NCBI GenBank assembly: GCA_030765055.1
Contig: CM060950.1
Span: 273,593,968-273,657,967, forward strand
Source: Mantis religiosa
Lineage: Eukaryota > Arthropoda > Insecta > Mantodea > Mantidae
Direction: 5' to 3'
DNA length: 64,000 nt
Position 1 is the first letter of the stretch. Each line of letters begins with the position of its first letter. A program made the position numbers and the translations under genes. The notes under the pieces were generated by a model. It was not told where the DNA came from. It did not search any database and worked only from the letters and a program-made list of their open reading frames with translations. Shown here piece by piece: positions 32,146 to 43,835 of the stretch.

Positions 32146-32740
32146 TCGTCAATAGGTATACAATATACATAAAATATAAATTCATAATAATTATACAATT
32201 TAAAACATACATAGGTTTACAAATTAACTGACAATTTGTGTCTGGAGAAATTTATTCTCACTGTAAAATTTGTATTTCAGCAGCAGTCCTTTTACTTTTA
32301 GTTTGAACTTTTTGCCTTTCCATGCCTTGACCAAACTTTGTATCTTGTTATTCAAAACTACACCCTTATGATATATACGTGTTGATTGTTTTAACAAGCC
32401 TGTGATGATGCAAATGGATTGATTCAACTGAACAGGTATTGTAAGAATAAATGCCTTTATTTTTCAGAAAGTAATGCTGGCTATCATGAATGAAGGATAT
32501 GGTTTCCAAGATATAAATACATGATAGCAGCAATATGTTTAGTTCATTGAAAATTGGCTTACTAGGTGTAGAAAGTGGTACTTGTTTGGTTATCCTCAGA
32601 ATTCTTTTTTGGAGTTTAAATACCGCTGCAGACTGATTTGAGGCTCCCCAGAAGGATATTCCATATACAAGAAGTGAATAAACATGTCCAAAGTACACTG
32701 CTCTCATGGTCTCTTGATTACAGTACACGCAAGGTAAATT
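32146..32740 (-). pseudogene. LINE-C C-terminal part
   Basis: Minus-strand frame ETMRAVYFGHVYSLLVYGIS followed by FWGASNQ and YSYNTCSVESIH is the end of a CR1/Jockey-type RT ORF. The 3' end lies near 32,146. It is the expected continuation of the minus-strand RT that breaks at about 38,932, so I assign it to LINE-C. Stops are present. Confidence 0.65.
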
Positions 32741-32759
32741 GAGCGCTGGATTTACGGTG

Positions 32760-33000
32760 TGGTGCAGGCAGAGGGGAAGAAGTGAGAGCTATTGATCTTT
32801 TGTTTCTGCAGTGTGGTCTACCTTAAAAAACACAGTTCAGCAAAATAGCGTGTAAGATAAGCGAAGATATCACAAGTAATGTTGCATCCTCTGAAAACAT
32901 TCCTTAGTTTTGCCCACGCCAGCTCAATTGCATTCAGATTACAGTTATACGGAGGTAGACGAATAATAATGTGTCCCCTATCGAGAGCCATAATATCCAC
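32760..33000 (-). pseudogene. DDE_3 transposase C-terminal fragment
   Basis: Minus-strand frame with HIIIRLPPYNCNLNAIELAW, the conserved block after the second catalytic Asp in IS630-type transposases (usually PPYxxxLNPIE). Asn replaces Asp/Pro positions. It may be the counterpart of the half at 10.6-11.2 kb in another copy. Confidence 0.65.
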
Positions 33001-33480
33001 AAATGTTCACACAAATATAAATCATTTTCAAGTAAATGCTGATGTACATTCCCACTACACTCGTAACAAGGATAAACTGGCAATTTGAGTGCACCAAACG
33101 AGCCTTTATGAAGAAGGCTTTAACTACAAAGGGATAATGTTATATAATAAACTTCCAAATTCATTTAAACAAGCTGCATCATTAAAACACTTTAAGAATA
33201 AGGTTAAAAAATTTCTGCATGCATACTGCTTTTATACTGTTAATGAATTTTTAGAATTATAACCATGTAAATGAGCACTGGGAGCACAGTACATTCACAA
33301 ATCTGTAATATTTATATTATGACATTTCTTGTAGTAAATTAGTCTATGCAAATACCACATGAAACCATAGAAAAACTGCTTACTATGTATATTGTACGTA
33401 ATCAATTTGACTTTATGTATATACTGTATTTATACATTTTGACCTGTCTCATAACATATATATGTTGCCAAGGTCGAACT
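33001..33480 (+). pseudogene. LINE C-terminal fragment, plus strand
   Basis: Encodes DVHSHYTRNKDKLAI, a stop, then GIMLYNKLPNSFKQ and FKNKVKKFLHAYCFY, the standard end of CR1/Jockey-type ORF2, followed by a short 3' UTR ending in acatatatatgttgcc. Confidence 0.65.
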
Positions 33481-33727
33481 AAAATCCTAATTCTAACATA
33501 CGATTGTTATAAACTGGTTAACTAATTAACCTCGAAATTGATCAAAACGAAATATGGCGGACATGATAATGCCTAGCGTATTAGCAGCTAGATGTCAGTG
33601 TATAGCGCATTTCAAATTTCAATGTTGTCATCTATGTTTACAGAGTTAAACGAAACTTACCGAATGAGGACTTGGAACACGATCGCTCTTCTTATTACGC
33701 ACATACTTGTGTTAAAACTCTAATTGC
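33481..33727. other. No recognisable feature
   Basis: Short spacer between the LINE end and the terminal repeat at 33,728; nothing identified. Confidence 0.5.
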
Positions 33728-33765
33728 ATATGAGGAGCATTGTTTCAAAACGTATTAAGTGTATG
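33728..33765 (+). repeat. Left terminal inverted repeat
   Basis: Matches the reverse complement of 38,895-38,930 with about three differences. Confidence 0.75.
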
Positions 33766-34154
33766 AAGGTAAATTTTTCACAAATGAAGAAAAAGTTTTA
33801 CTTCCGAACAAGAAAAGCTATCTACACAATTCAGATATCAGGGTTTAGATACTCAAAATACAAAATTGGTTTTTCATTAAGCAGCCTTATTTGCAAATTT
33901 GAAATTGTCACCTAATACCTTTTGATTCGATCTACTGAACATAATACGTTTTGAACCGTTTAGTCAATAAACTTATAGAGAGGAAATCAAACAGGGCTTT
34001 TCAAATTATTTTTGCTGTATAGTTTACATTTAATTAATATTTTTAAATAGTTGTCAGCATCATACGTACACTTTTGAGTAAGTAGAACAAAATTAGTGTC
34101 AATGACACTGATGACATTTATCATGGGTAAACTTATTAGCTCAAAAAAATAAGA

Positions 34155-34706
34155 CTCCTGCAGGAACTTCTTTAAGGAGTTGAAAATCTTGACTCTGCCC
34201 AGTCTGTATATATACTGTTTGCTATGTTATACAAAACAAAACCTTGAAAATTTCACCACAAATAATCAAATACATCATCATAACACCAGAGGTAAAACAG
34301 ACTTAAGAACAATAACACATAGAACTACACTTTATTCCAAAGGAGATAGATATTCAGCAGTCACTCTGTCTAATAAACTACCGGCCAATCTGAAAAACAT
34401 AAAATCCATGAGGTGTTTCAAACTATCGTTGAAAGAAATTTTATTAAGTGATTCATATTATGATATAAGTGAATTTCTAGATACACTGTAGCTGGCCATA
34501 TAATTGTATATATTTGTGATGCATTTTAAATGCTTTGTAGTTGTCGAGCCATGCAACTATATATATTTATGAGTTCATGCTTAGATCTTATTAATTACAC
34601 TTGATGCAACTTATTCTTTTATTTTTATACTTATATTATTTGTATTGTTCTAAATATTTGTATTGACGTATCCAATGTCATTGTATTGACTTAACGGATG
34701 AATAAA
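34155..34706 (+). pseudogene. LINE 3' fragment inside the candidate transposon
   Basis: Encodes QIHHHNTRGKTDL, then VTLSNKLPANLKN and LKEILLSDSYYDISEFLDTL, the CR1/Jockey-type C-terminus. The 3' UTR ends in gtattgacttaacggatgaa then taaa, and the tail is a (CTA)n repeat. 5' truncated. Confidence 0.75.
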
Positions 34707-34766
<60 letters not shown>

Positions 34767-34773
34767 GCTACTG

Positions 34774-34811
<38 letters not shown>

Positions 34812-34893
34812 GCTACTACGACGACGACGACTACGACTACCACCACCACCACCACCACTACCACTACCACTACCACTACCACTACTACTACAT
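34707..34893. repeat. (CTA)n compound microsatellite
   Basis: CTA units with CTG, CGA and CCA variants, grown from the LINE tail. Thr- and Val-only frames are artefacts. Confidence 0.95.
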
Positions 34894-36853
34894 AATGGGG
34901 AAATTACATTTTCAGATTACAATTATGCTGTTTAAAGGCATTAGAATAAAACCTTTGAATTTTAAAGCACAATTACCTCAATATATCACAATCTTGCAAG
35001 TTCTATCTCTTCATTCTAACAGTCACAGTCCTCAGGATCACAGCATTCAGGTAGTGCATCGAAATTCAGAGCTAACTTATACATCTGCAAACTCTGTATT
35101 TCTCCCCAGTTATCACCAAATTTTGCTTTCAGGAGATTGTCCACATCTGTTTTCTTTGCATCCATTGAAGCTCTCAATTTATCAACTGTAGGAGGTTCAA
35201 ACAATTGTTCCATTCCGTTGTTTAAGGACTATGATACAATGAAGCACAAAATTGTATTAATTGTTCCATGTTTGTTCCTCGTTTCAGTATTGTTGTGGAA
35301 TTTTTTGATGGATCAACACACCTATATGTTGGCTCCATCTTTACTCTGACAAGGTGCTTCCCATTTACAATACATTTCTTCAAAATTATCCTCTTCATAT
35401 CCTTTATTCCATCCGATTTTCTGAATTGTTTGCAAGCATTTTGTAATCTTTGACAACCCAATCTTTCCCTAGTGATCTTGCTTCTCCCGTAGATTTATAA
35501 ACTTCTCTATATTCTTCAGGAGTGAGATGTTGGAACATTTTCTGAGGGCCTTCTCTACAACTCCAAACAAGCGATCTGCGGGTAAATAAGAATGCCCTCT
35601 AACAGGAAATATTGCTGTAATGTTCCTGAGATGTGCAGGAGTTTTCTTTTGGAGCCAACAAACTAGAGTATGAATTACGTGCATGTTTTTATTTTGGCCT
35701 CCATAGCCATCAGCACAAAGCCTAATAGTGGTGATCGAGTCCTCAAATTGAGCTTCCTCCATATAAGAAAGTACACCCGATGCCACCTCGTTTGTTCCTC
35801 TGCCACCTTCAGTCTCATTCCATGTAAAGAATGCAGCATTCTTATTGCTGATGTCAGTGACACATAGTGCATAAAACGATATTTGGCGGGAGTAGTATAC
35901 TTTGCCAATTGATAACTTTGGATGAGGCTGTACCTGTTGCAAATCAAAGCAGAAACTTCTTGTATCAGTAGAACATATTAATTTGTGGAAGGTTTTGGAA
36001 TGAAGTTTGTGTGCTCCCAGATCAGCCAGTAAGTGATTCTTTCTTTGAATATATGTTGCATTTTTAATTTGAAATGCCATGCGAGCACAGTAACTACATG
36101 CGTCAGTGGCAGGTGACTCAAAGCCGATGTTAAATTTTGTGCAGAAAATATTCTGGAAAAACCACTTTTTTGCCTTAAGTTGAGCAGGAGCACTCACGTT
36201 GTACATCTTGAATAATTTATTTATGCTCATCTGATGGATATAACCTGTGACTTTTGCTTCTGTTGTAATGGGACTCTCTTGCCTTTAATTTTGATATAAA
36301 CTCACATACACTTCTCTTTTTTGCAGTAAACAGAGCCCTTTTTCTAACCCTCCTCTCCTCTCTTTAACACCCCGGCCATCCTTTACAGCCTTGGCTGTGC
36401 TATTAAGTCTGGTTTGACTTATCCCAAATAAATGCTGAAAAAACTCTGAACATACTGGTTGTGTTTTGTCACCTGTTTTCACCTAAAAGGAGATAACCAA
36501 AGTAAGGAAAACTTCTCCAGTTGTTATAACATGTTAAATAAGCAATATCATACACATTTGAAGCTGAACAGTGCAAGGAATACCGTAAGTATGTTGCAGG
36601 TTTTGCAGTAGACTGTACTATGGCTAGTGCAAAGCGCTGCATTCTTTGTTGCTTAATCGTTTGAGGAAGTATTGAGTAACAGCTACCATACCTTCACATC
36701 GATCAACTTGATACTTGAGCACAACAGAAATCATACAGTACATTAATTCTTAAACTTACCTCGTAAGATACAACAATGGAAGTACGACTGTGATTGCCTT
36801 CATAATGCTTTGACGTTCTCCATGGATTTAGGAGATGTGACTTTTAGTAGGTA

Positions 36854-38149
36854 CGAGGGCTGTTCAATAAAGAATGATCACAATTTTTTTGTGACAACGT
36901 ACCTTTACTCATTCTCATAATTTTGATGGTCCTTCTCAAAATAGTCTCCCCTGAATGTGATGCACTTGTCCCAGTGTTTCTGCCAGTCTTCAAAGACATG
37001 CTGGAAACCATTTTTTGAGAGATCCTTCAAAATCGCCTCTGCAGCCTTCACCACTGCTTCTGATGATGATAATGCCTCCCATGGAGGCGTTTCTTCAAGA
37101 TAGGGAATAGAAAATAGTCACATGGGGCTAAATCCGGACTATAGGGAGGGTGAGGGATGCACTTCACATTGATTTTTGCAAGATATTCAGCAACAACATT
37201 GGCAATATGTGGCCGTGCATTATTGTGGTGCAGCATCCAGCCTGCTTCACAGAAATGTGGTCTTTTGCACCTGATATGGACTTGCAATGTTTTCAGGACA
37301 TCCCTGTAGTATTGTCCAGTTACTGATGTGTGTGCAGGTACAACATGCTGATAAACCTTTCCATGAATATCAAAGAATGAGATGACCATAACTTTCCCAG
37401 CAGAAGCAACCACTCTTGCTTTTTTGGGGGTTGGTGATGAAGGAGATTTCCACACTGAGCTTTGCTGTTTGCTCTCAGGATCAAAATGATGTAGCCAAGT
37501 TTCATCAGCAGTGATTATATTTGAAAGAAACTCCAGATCTTCCTCTAACATCAACTTTAACTGCATGCAGACCTGCATGCGAATGTCCTTTTGTTTGGGA
37601 ATCAACAGTCTTGGAACCCATCGCGCACAAACACATCTCATGTCTAATGTTTGTCACCAACGTGTGGGTGGCACCCAATGAAAAGTTCAGTATTTCAGAA
37701 GGTGATCTTGAGGTAATTCGTCGATCCTGTCTCACAATGGCAGCAGCAGTGTTGATGCTCTCTTCTGTAAGAGCAGTAACGGAGCACTGGGTCTACCTTC
37801 CTTTGAAATTGATTGTCTCCCCTCTTTAAACATTTTAAGGGAGGAACAGACTCTCCATAGGCCTCCTGTAACATTGTATAGGCCTCAACTGAAGATTTGT
37901 TGAGACGAAAGCAGAATTTCAAAGCCGCATATTGTTCCTTGCATGTTACCTCCATTGCAGCAATAGACGATACTGAACATGTCTGAACTTGCCTGGTTGT
38001 CACAGGCGGGAACCAGGAATACCAACAATGAAACTATTACGGCGTGTTTGTTTTACATTAAGCTAACGGAATATAATAAGATTGAATTTTAGTGCGAAAA
38101 ATTATGACTGTAAAAAAAATTATGATCATTCTTTATTGAACAGCCCTCT
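36854..38149 (-). mobile_element. Mariner element
   Basis: 1,296 bp with roughly 27-bp inverted repeats reading (C/A)GAGGGCTGTTCAATAAAG, flanked by TA at 36852-36853 and 38150-38151. It lies inside an exon of the DUF7869-like gene. Confidence 0.93.
37048..38000 (-). pseudogene. Mariner transposase
   Basis: N-terminal HTH start EQYAALKFCFRLNKSSVEAY in one frame, then RQDRRITSRSPSEI in a second and the catalytic domain in a third. DETWLHHFDPESKQQ carries the first Asp; the second motif reads LHHNNARPH where LHHDNARPH is usual, so the second catalytic Asp is Asn. PPYSPDLAPCDYFLFP carries the third. At least two frame changes and the D-to-N change make it inactive. Confidence 0.92.
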
Positions 38150-38894
38150 TAGCTTAATCGGCGGTCTTGCTCTAGCTTATTTGGTACTGTATATACCACA
38201 TTCTTTGCTTTCAAGAGAAAGTACATGGGAATGCTTTGGCATTTATATCTCCCTTCCTTGTGAGAACATGGAGGTTCAAAGTGTTGCAGATCGGGATCAC
38301 AGTTTGTGTACCTATAAAATATAGCATATTATGCTTATCAAATTTACGCAACAGTAAGCATATTTTGCATTTTACTATGCAATTCCTTCATAATTAGAGC
38401 AATATTTCTCTTTAGTTCCCCACCAAAGCAAGCACGCTAAGGTTATAATAGAAACAATAATGCTATAATGTTGACTGCAAGTCATAAAATAATAGAAACC
38501 TCCACTTTATGCTGACATTTGGTATTTACATTCTTGATTCGCTTTCTGCTTCCTTTGGATCGTTCTTCAGTAGGTTCACCTCCCTCCATGATGATCACAA
38601 TGAACTGGCATACCACTTCTAGGCTTACAGATATGTCAGCATAACAATTAGCCGGGAATATCAGCAGAGAGGCGCGAGTTGAATGCAGGCTGTACAACTT
38701 AACTAGATGGAAGTTGCACATAATACGTTCTGAACAGATCATTCCCGTGCACCTAATATGATTTGATCCAATGCACCTATTTAAACATTGAAATAATAAG
38801 GGATATAATATGAAATGTACCAGTCTGAGTTCATAGCGTTAAAGACCGCATGAAATATAGGGGGAAATCGTGTCAAACGGTATTTTGAAAAAGA

Positions 38895-38930
38895 GTGCAC
38901 CTAATACGTTTTGAAACAATGCTCCACATA
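38895..38930 (-). repeat. Right terminal inverted repeat
   Basis: GTGCACCTAATACGTTTTGA.. through gctccac, inverted copy of 33,728-33,765. Confidence 0.75.
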
Positions 38931-38932
38931 TA

Positions 38933-40790
38933 TTAACCGGCTTAATTTCTGACATAGGGTAATAATATGTGCATTCCAAGAAAGTTTTGAGTCAATTCTG
39001 ATGCCCAAAAAGTTTGTACATGTTTGATTACATATTACTGAATTTTCCAACAAAACTTGATGTTGATTATTAGTGTTAGAGCATCCAGAGAAGTCTAGGT
39101 AACCAGTCTCTTCAGTGTTTACAATTAATCTATTGCACTTGAGCCAATTAGTTAATTTAGGTAATACATTATTTATGGTTAGCTGTAGTGAAACTTTGCT
39201 AGTATTTCTGAATACAAAATTTGTGTCATCAGCAAACAGAACACTATTTACAGGTGCAAGGTGAAGTGGAAAATCATATATATAAAGAAAAGAATGAGTC
39301 CCAATATTGAACCTTGTAGGACACCACACTTAGAAATTACGACATCAGACCACTTAGTGTCAATTTCTACTATTCGTACTCTATTTTTGAGATATGTGCT
39401 GAACCATAGCAGTCAAGTTTTTGCAACAGAGTGTCAAGGTCTACAGTATAAAATGCCTTTGATAAATCCATGAATAACCCTACTGCCTGTTCTTTTTTTG
39501 TCTTTTGCATCCAGAATTTCTTCTAAAAGGGAGAAATGGCTGCACTGATAGATTTCCCTTTACGGAACCAAAATTGTGCGCTCATGATGATATTGTACTT
39601 ATCCAGAAAGTGTATTAACCTGTTATACATATTCTTTTCAGTAATCTTTGCAAACACAGAGAGAAGGGATATGGTCTATAATTTTCAATCTGTGATCTAT
39701 CTCCCTTTTTGAAAATTAGCTTAATTTTGGCAATTTTAAGGGCTTCAGGAAAACAGCCAGTTACAAATCATAAACTAATGATGTCCATAAGAGGCTTAAC
39801 AAAATATTTTTCACATTGCTTAACAAGTGAATCAGAATGTCATCTGGGCCACTGCAGTTCTTGCTTTTCAGGGAGTTGATTGCTAGATGTATTTCCTTTT
39901 CCAATGTGGGGTATAAGTACATGGAGACATGGTTATTAATTACCTGGGAAAATGTTAGTTGCTGAATGGGCAATCAATTGTGTTAGTTTATTTGCTATAA
40001 TTGCAAAATAACTGTTGAAAAGGGTAGCTAATTTGAATGGATTATGTAGTGTCTCATCATTAATCAGTGTTATTTTACAAGAACCCACATTTCTGTTACT
40101 CTATTTACCACATTCCAGATAGCCTTCCCTTTATTTTTGTGATTTTTAATATAATTTTCATTGTTCAATTTCTTTGCTACATTAATGACTTTCTTTAGGG
40201 TGTTACAGTATTGTTTAAAGTAAGATTTAAAGGCCAGGTCACTTGAGGTTTTAACAATTTCTCTGAGGAGTCGTTTTCGTTTGCAGGAGATAATTATTCA
40301 GTTTGTTAACCATGTTTTATCCTTTATGGTGTTTTCAGAATGTCACATTGTTTTCAGCAGGAATGCAATATTGTAATAGTGAACTACAGTATTCAGGAAA
40401 TACTTGCCCTTGAACAACCTCAGTTACTGCATGCTGAAAATGAATCTCCACATTTAAGTGGGCAGTGTGAGTTACATTTTTATACTGTAATCCTGTTTTC
40501 AGCCAAGTTCCTACACTCCCATGTTTATGCACGATTCTACAGTATACACTTACGAGATTATAATTAGGAATATTGTACAATTCACATTCATCTTTAACAA
40601 GCCAGTGTTCAGTAATGCAGATTATGTCTGTTTGCTTACCTTCTTCATTTAGTATTAAATCTAAGTCTACTATTTTATTCCTAATACATTGGATATTCTG
40701 CAGTAAAATAATTGGGCGAGAGAGGGTTCCCACACTATTTGGTGACTGCTGAGGGATAATACTTGGGTTATCATCCACCACCTTCTTTAC
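38933..40790 (-). pseudogene. LINE-C endonuclease and RT
   Basis: Minus strand: LLQNIQCIRNKIVDLDLIL and DIICITEHWL (40,700-40,590) are the endonuclease start; LEKEIHLAINSLKSKNCSGP and DDILIHLL (39,930-39,830) precede the RT. LFADDTNFVF (about 39,240) is the catalytic box, and FLGIRIDSKLSWNAHI follows before the break at 38,932. Multiple frame breaks. The rest of the ORF appears at 32.7-32.1 kb. Confidence 0.75.
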
Positions 40791-40914
40791 TAGTTTCCCT
40801 TTTGCAATGAAGAAATTACATCATTCAACAGCTTGCCAAATTTAAATGAGCCACTGTGGTTTAAGTGAACCTCATCCTTACAAAAATCAAAGTCCCCTAC
40901 CCAGAAGCTACCAT
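40791..40914 (-). pseudogene. LINE-C ORF1, end of the SGNH domain
   Basis: VDGSFWVGDFDFCKDEVHLN then HSGSFKFGKLLNDVI: the DxxH block of SGNH/GDSL esterases found in CR1/L2-type ORF1. It is separated from the GDS block at 43.6 kb by a LINE insertion; bridging the duplicated 18 bp restores the frame. Confidence 0.7.
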
Positions 40915-41249
40915 CAACCATTAAGCAGTCCTCACAAAACAATTCACTAAGAATAATAACAGGAGCTGTGAAAACAATACCAATTGCCATACTACAGAGC
41001 TTCACAAAAAATATGGCTATAGAACTGGAACATGAACTAAAGGCAATTACCCTAGCACAAAAACTGCTAGTTAACAAAAATAGATACAAGTAGTATTACA
41101 CAGCAGATAATATAAGCAATCTAAAAACTCAAACAAGCTTCAGAACATACATCAATAACTCAAAACACAAGAACATAATAACAACAAATATAACAACTAC
41201 TAATTTTTAGATGAGTCGTATTTATTACACATCTGTTTCACTTTCGTAC

Positions 41250-41780
41250 CTATTTTGAGGACATGTTTCGCAAATCATCGTTTGCATCTTCGGCTCTTAT
41301 GCGACTAAAGCTTGATCCAGTGGTGTGGGTCATTCTGGGGTTGCTGCTGCCATCTGTTGATTTAGTGATGAACTTACATGTGAGATTCTCTTCTGGTGGG
41401 ATTTCAAAGTTCATTAGTTGGTTTTTATGTTTTTCTATGTATATTCTCTCCCATATGACGAGTTCACTATGTTTTTGTACGTATTTTAGTAATTCTGTGC
41501 TATCTTCAATTTCATGATTTTCAGACCAGAAATGAGCTGCTATTGCGGACTTATCAATATTTTTGTATCTTAAGTGCCTGAAGTGTTCTTTCTTTCTAGT
41601 GCCTATGTTTCTTTTTGTCCTCGCTATGTAAATTTTTTCACAGTGTTTACACTTAATCTTGTAAATGCCTGACTTTTCCTCTGGTTTTACCTTATCAGTA
41701 TTATTACTGTGAAGTAGGTTTTTAATGTTGTAATTGTTTTTTGGTGCCAATGTTATATTGTATTTCTTGAATATTTTTTG
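41250..41780 (-). pseudogene. PLE GIY-YIG endonuclease
   Basis: Frame from about 41,750: KSGIYKIKCKHCEKIYIA then RTKRNIGTRKKEHFRHLR, IAAHFWSENHEIED, and KNQLMNFEIPPEEN at the end. The YIG of the motif reads YIA. The frame runs on through the hammerhead-like motif, ending RIRAEDANDDLRNMSSK. In PLEs this domain nicks target DNA. Confidence 0.8.
41257..41300 (-). ncRNA. Hammerhead-like motif, type B, overlapping an ORF
   Basis: CCGAAGA, stem II GCAAA..TTTGC, GAAAC and ATGTC on the minus strand, coincident with the last codons of the endonuclease frame. Confidence 0.5.
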
Positions 41781-41929
41781 GAACTTTTTTGTGGCCCAGG
41801 GGTGGTAAGTAAATTTAGCAAATCTAATTTCTTGTTTTATTGGTGTGAGAGCTGTGATCTGTTTTAATCTCTTTTGAAGTTTGAATGATTTTAGTTTTTT
41901 ATCTACAAGGTTTTTTCATATCCATTTTT

Positions 41930-42370
41930 AATTGCAGTTTTTAAGATTTGATGGTATTCGGTTTAATATTCTTGCTGGCTGAGAGGTAGATTTACTAATC
42001 TGTGTGTGAGACTGTTGATGGTTGCCTGTTTGTGTGGAATTGGGTTGAAACTATTTGCTTTGATGTAATTATCTGTGTGTGTTGCTCTTCTATGGATACC
42101 AAATTCTAGTTTTTCATTGCTTTTTGTGATTTTAAGGTCTAAAAAAGGTAGAGTACAGTCCTCTTCAGTTTCCACTGTGAATTGTATGCTGGGTTCTTGC
42201 AGGTTGAGTAGTTTCAAAGCATCATCTATTTGTTTGTAGGACACTATTGCAAAGATGTCGTCTACATATCTGTACCATGTTTTAAAAATATGAGGGAAGG
42301 CTTTAGTTATATGTGTTTCGAAAAAGCTCATGTATAGATTGGCCAAAAATGGTGATAGCGGGCTTCCCAT
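41930..42370 (-). pseudogene. PLE RT C-terminal half
   Basis: SPLSPFLANLYMSFFETHIT, then WYRYVDDIFAIV (catalytic YVDD), LPFLDLKITK and FGIHRRATHTDNYIKANSFN. These are the last RT motifs of Penelope-like enzymes. The 5' part is missing through truncation. Confidence 0.85.
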
Positions 42371-42379
42371 ATAACAACA

Positions 42380-43260
42380 ATAGAGGAAACAAGCCCAACA
42401 GAATATATTGACATACATTATAAGAATGACCTGATATATACAGTACATAAGCAAAACAATTTACCAGATGAAATGAGAGCAATAGCAATAGCCACAGAAA
42501 ATGAAAGATATCCAGAAAAAGAATGGCTCCGAATATACACAGATGGATCCTTTATTAACAAACAAGATGCTGGTGCAGGAGTATACTGCAAACATTTTGC
42601 ACAGTATCTAACACTAGACGAAACTTCAAACCATTCTGATGGAGAACTAACAGCCATAAGAGCAGAACTGTACAGACCGTACATAAAGCAAAACATAGTT
42701 ATCTTAACAGATTCAAAATCAGCCATATATGGGATTGTAAATTATAAAAACAAAACAACAAGAAACATCAAAGAAATAAGTTTAATTAAAGCTGTTGAAT
42801 CAAGAAACCATGTCACCTTGCAATGGATTCCAGCCCATTTTGGACTTTTAGGTAATGAACATGCTGACCAACTAGCAAAAAAGGTGCAATTCAAAATATA
42901 AAACCTGTAAGACACACTGAAATTAATAAACAATTAAACAACATTAAGCTACATTTTTAAAGACAGCAGAGACTTGATGATGGAGATAAACTAAAAGACA
43001 AGGATTATAAGAACATTGGAGACAAAACTGACATACAAAAACTACCAAGAAAAACTGCAGTGGCCCTATTTAAAATGGAAACTGGCCATGATTGTCTTGC
43101 AGAACACCTTTATAAAATACACTGCATACCTACACACAAGTGTACTATCTGTAAAGAATATGTCATCATGAACAAACACCATTTGGACAAGTGTAATGTT
43201 CTCAAAAGTGGGAACCTACAGGCTTTATATTGGGAAGCTAGGGGGAAAATGATGCAAATC
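42380..43260 (+). pseudogene. LINE-D RNase H and C-terminus
   Basis: RNase H frame 42,473-42,901: IYTDGSFINKQDAGAG, AIRAELYRP, LTDSKSAIYGI and WIPAHFGLLGNEHADQLAKK carry the four acidic positions. After a stop, 43,060-43,263 gives FKMETGHDCLAEHLYKI and CTICKEYVIMNKHHLDKC. Typical of I, Loa or Outcast-type LINEs; related in plan but not in sequence to the intact I-like copy. Confidence 0.85.
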
Positions 43261-43322
43261 AACTAATCCCCAGTGCCATTAGTCAACAACAACAACAACA
43301 ACAACAACCATTAAGCAGTCCT

Positions 43323-43770
43323 TTGGGCAGCACAGCCAGTCCAGTTCCTCATTGATTTTCATAACTCTTCTGATTGTGACATCACTCCTACAGAGGACAC
43401 CACTAACAATGATTTTAACATTAGGCACTTAAGACCGGATACTATTTACAAGGTCTAAAGTTTCTCCCATTATTTCTTCTGCTCTTACACCATACCTAAT
43501 GTTGTTGGTACCCGCGTGCACTAACACTACCTCAGGCTTTTCTTCCTTTAGGTTCATCTTCTCCACTAAGCTTGCAATTCACACAATCGAATCCCCAGAA
43601 AGCACCTCTCCTCATGACCTTTGTCTACGCACGCTTCACCAGCAAATTTTAAGATTGAATCCCCAATCACTAACACCTTTTTCACAGCTTTCTTTTCCCT
43701 TACCGTGGTCCATGGAATATTGCTTGGTATCATGTTGAGTTCTTCATTAACTGGAACTTTATCTAACACT

Positions 43771-43835
<65 letters not shown>

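Larger units (their letters stand above)
35222..38591 (-). pseudogene. Spliced DUF7869-like gene (putative transposase)
   Basis: Inferred exons on the minus strand: 38591-38500 (ATG, EGGEPTEERSKGSRKRIKN), 38311-38152 joined to 36853-36760 (split by the mariner), and 36482-35222. The intron 36759-36483 has canonical GT..AG, and the frame runs across it into VCSEFFQHLFGIS. The last exon contains LSINK-like MSINKLFKMYNV, a Cys pair (ACSYC), FDLQQVQPHPKL, then LCADGYGGQNKNMHVIH and GHSYLPADRLFG. This order matches proteins annotated DUF7869 in many invertebrates, from memory. Frameshifts near 36,235 and 35,470 and inside exon 2 break it. The FDLQ and ADG Asp residues could be catalytic in an RNase H-like fold; that is inference. 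Confidence 0.65.
33728..38932 (-). mobile_element. Candidate DNA transposon with a spliced DUF7869-like gene
   Basis: The ends match as inverted repeats of about 33 bp: ggagcattgtttcaaaacgt at the left (33,733 on) and its reverse complement at the right (to about 38,926). The motif CACCTAATACGTTTTGAA recurs in variant form at 33,909, 33,940, 38,716 and 38,749. Inside are a LINE 3' fragment, the minus-strand spliced gene and a mariner. Both inserts are later. Without them the element is about 3.2 kb. It sits inside LINE-C. TSD unresolved (CATAT-like sequence at both edges). Confidence 0.6.
41198..42368 (-). mobile_element. 5'-truncated PLE (type B)
   Basis: Flanked by a perfect 10-bp TSD ATATAACAAC at 41188-41197 and 42369-42378. 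On the minus strand it starts within the RT at MGSPLSPFLANLY and ends after the endonuclease at taatttttag. Length 1,171 bp. Confidence 0.92.
40933..43304 (+). mobile_element. 5'-truncated RNase H LINE (LINE-D)
   Basis: Flanked by CAACCATTAAGCAGTCCT at 40915-40932 and 43305-43322, with a (CAA)n tail before the right copy. Encodes only the ORF2 C-terminal part, and is itself interrupted by a PLE at 41198-42368. Confidence 0.9.

Noticed and set aside
34691..34895. Poly-Val and poly-Thr reading frames
   Set aside because: Pure translation of the (CTA)n repeat.
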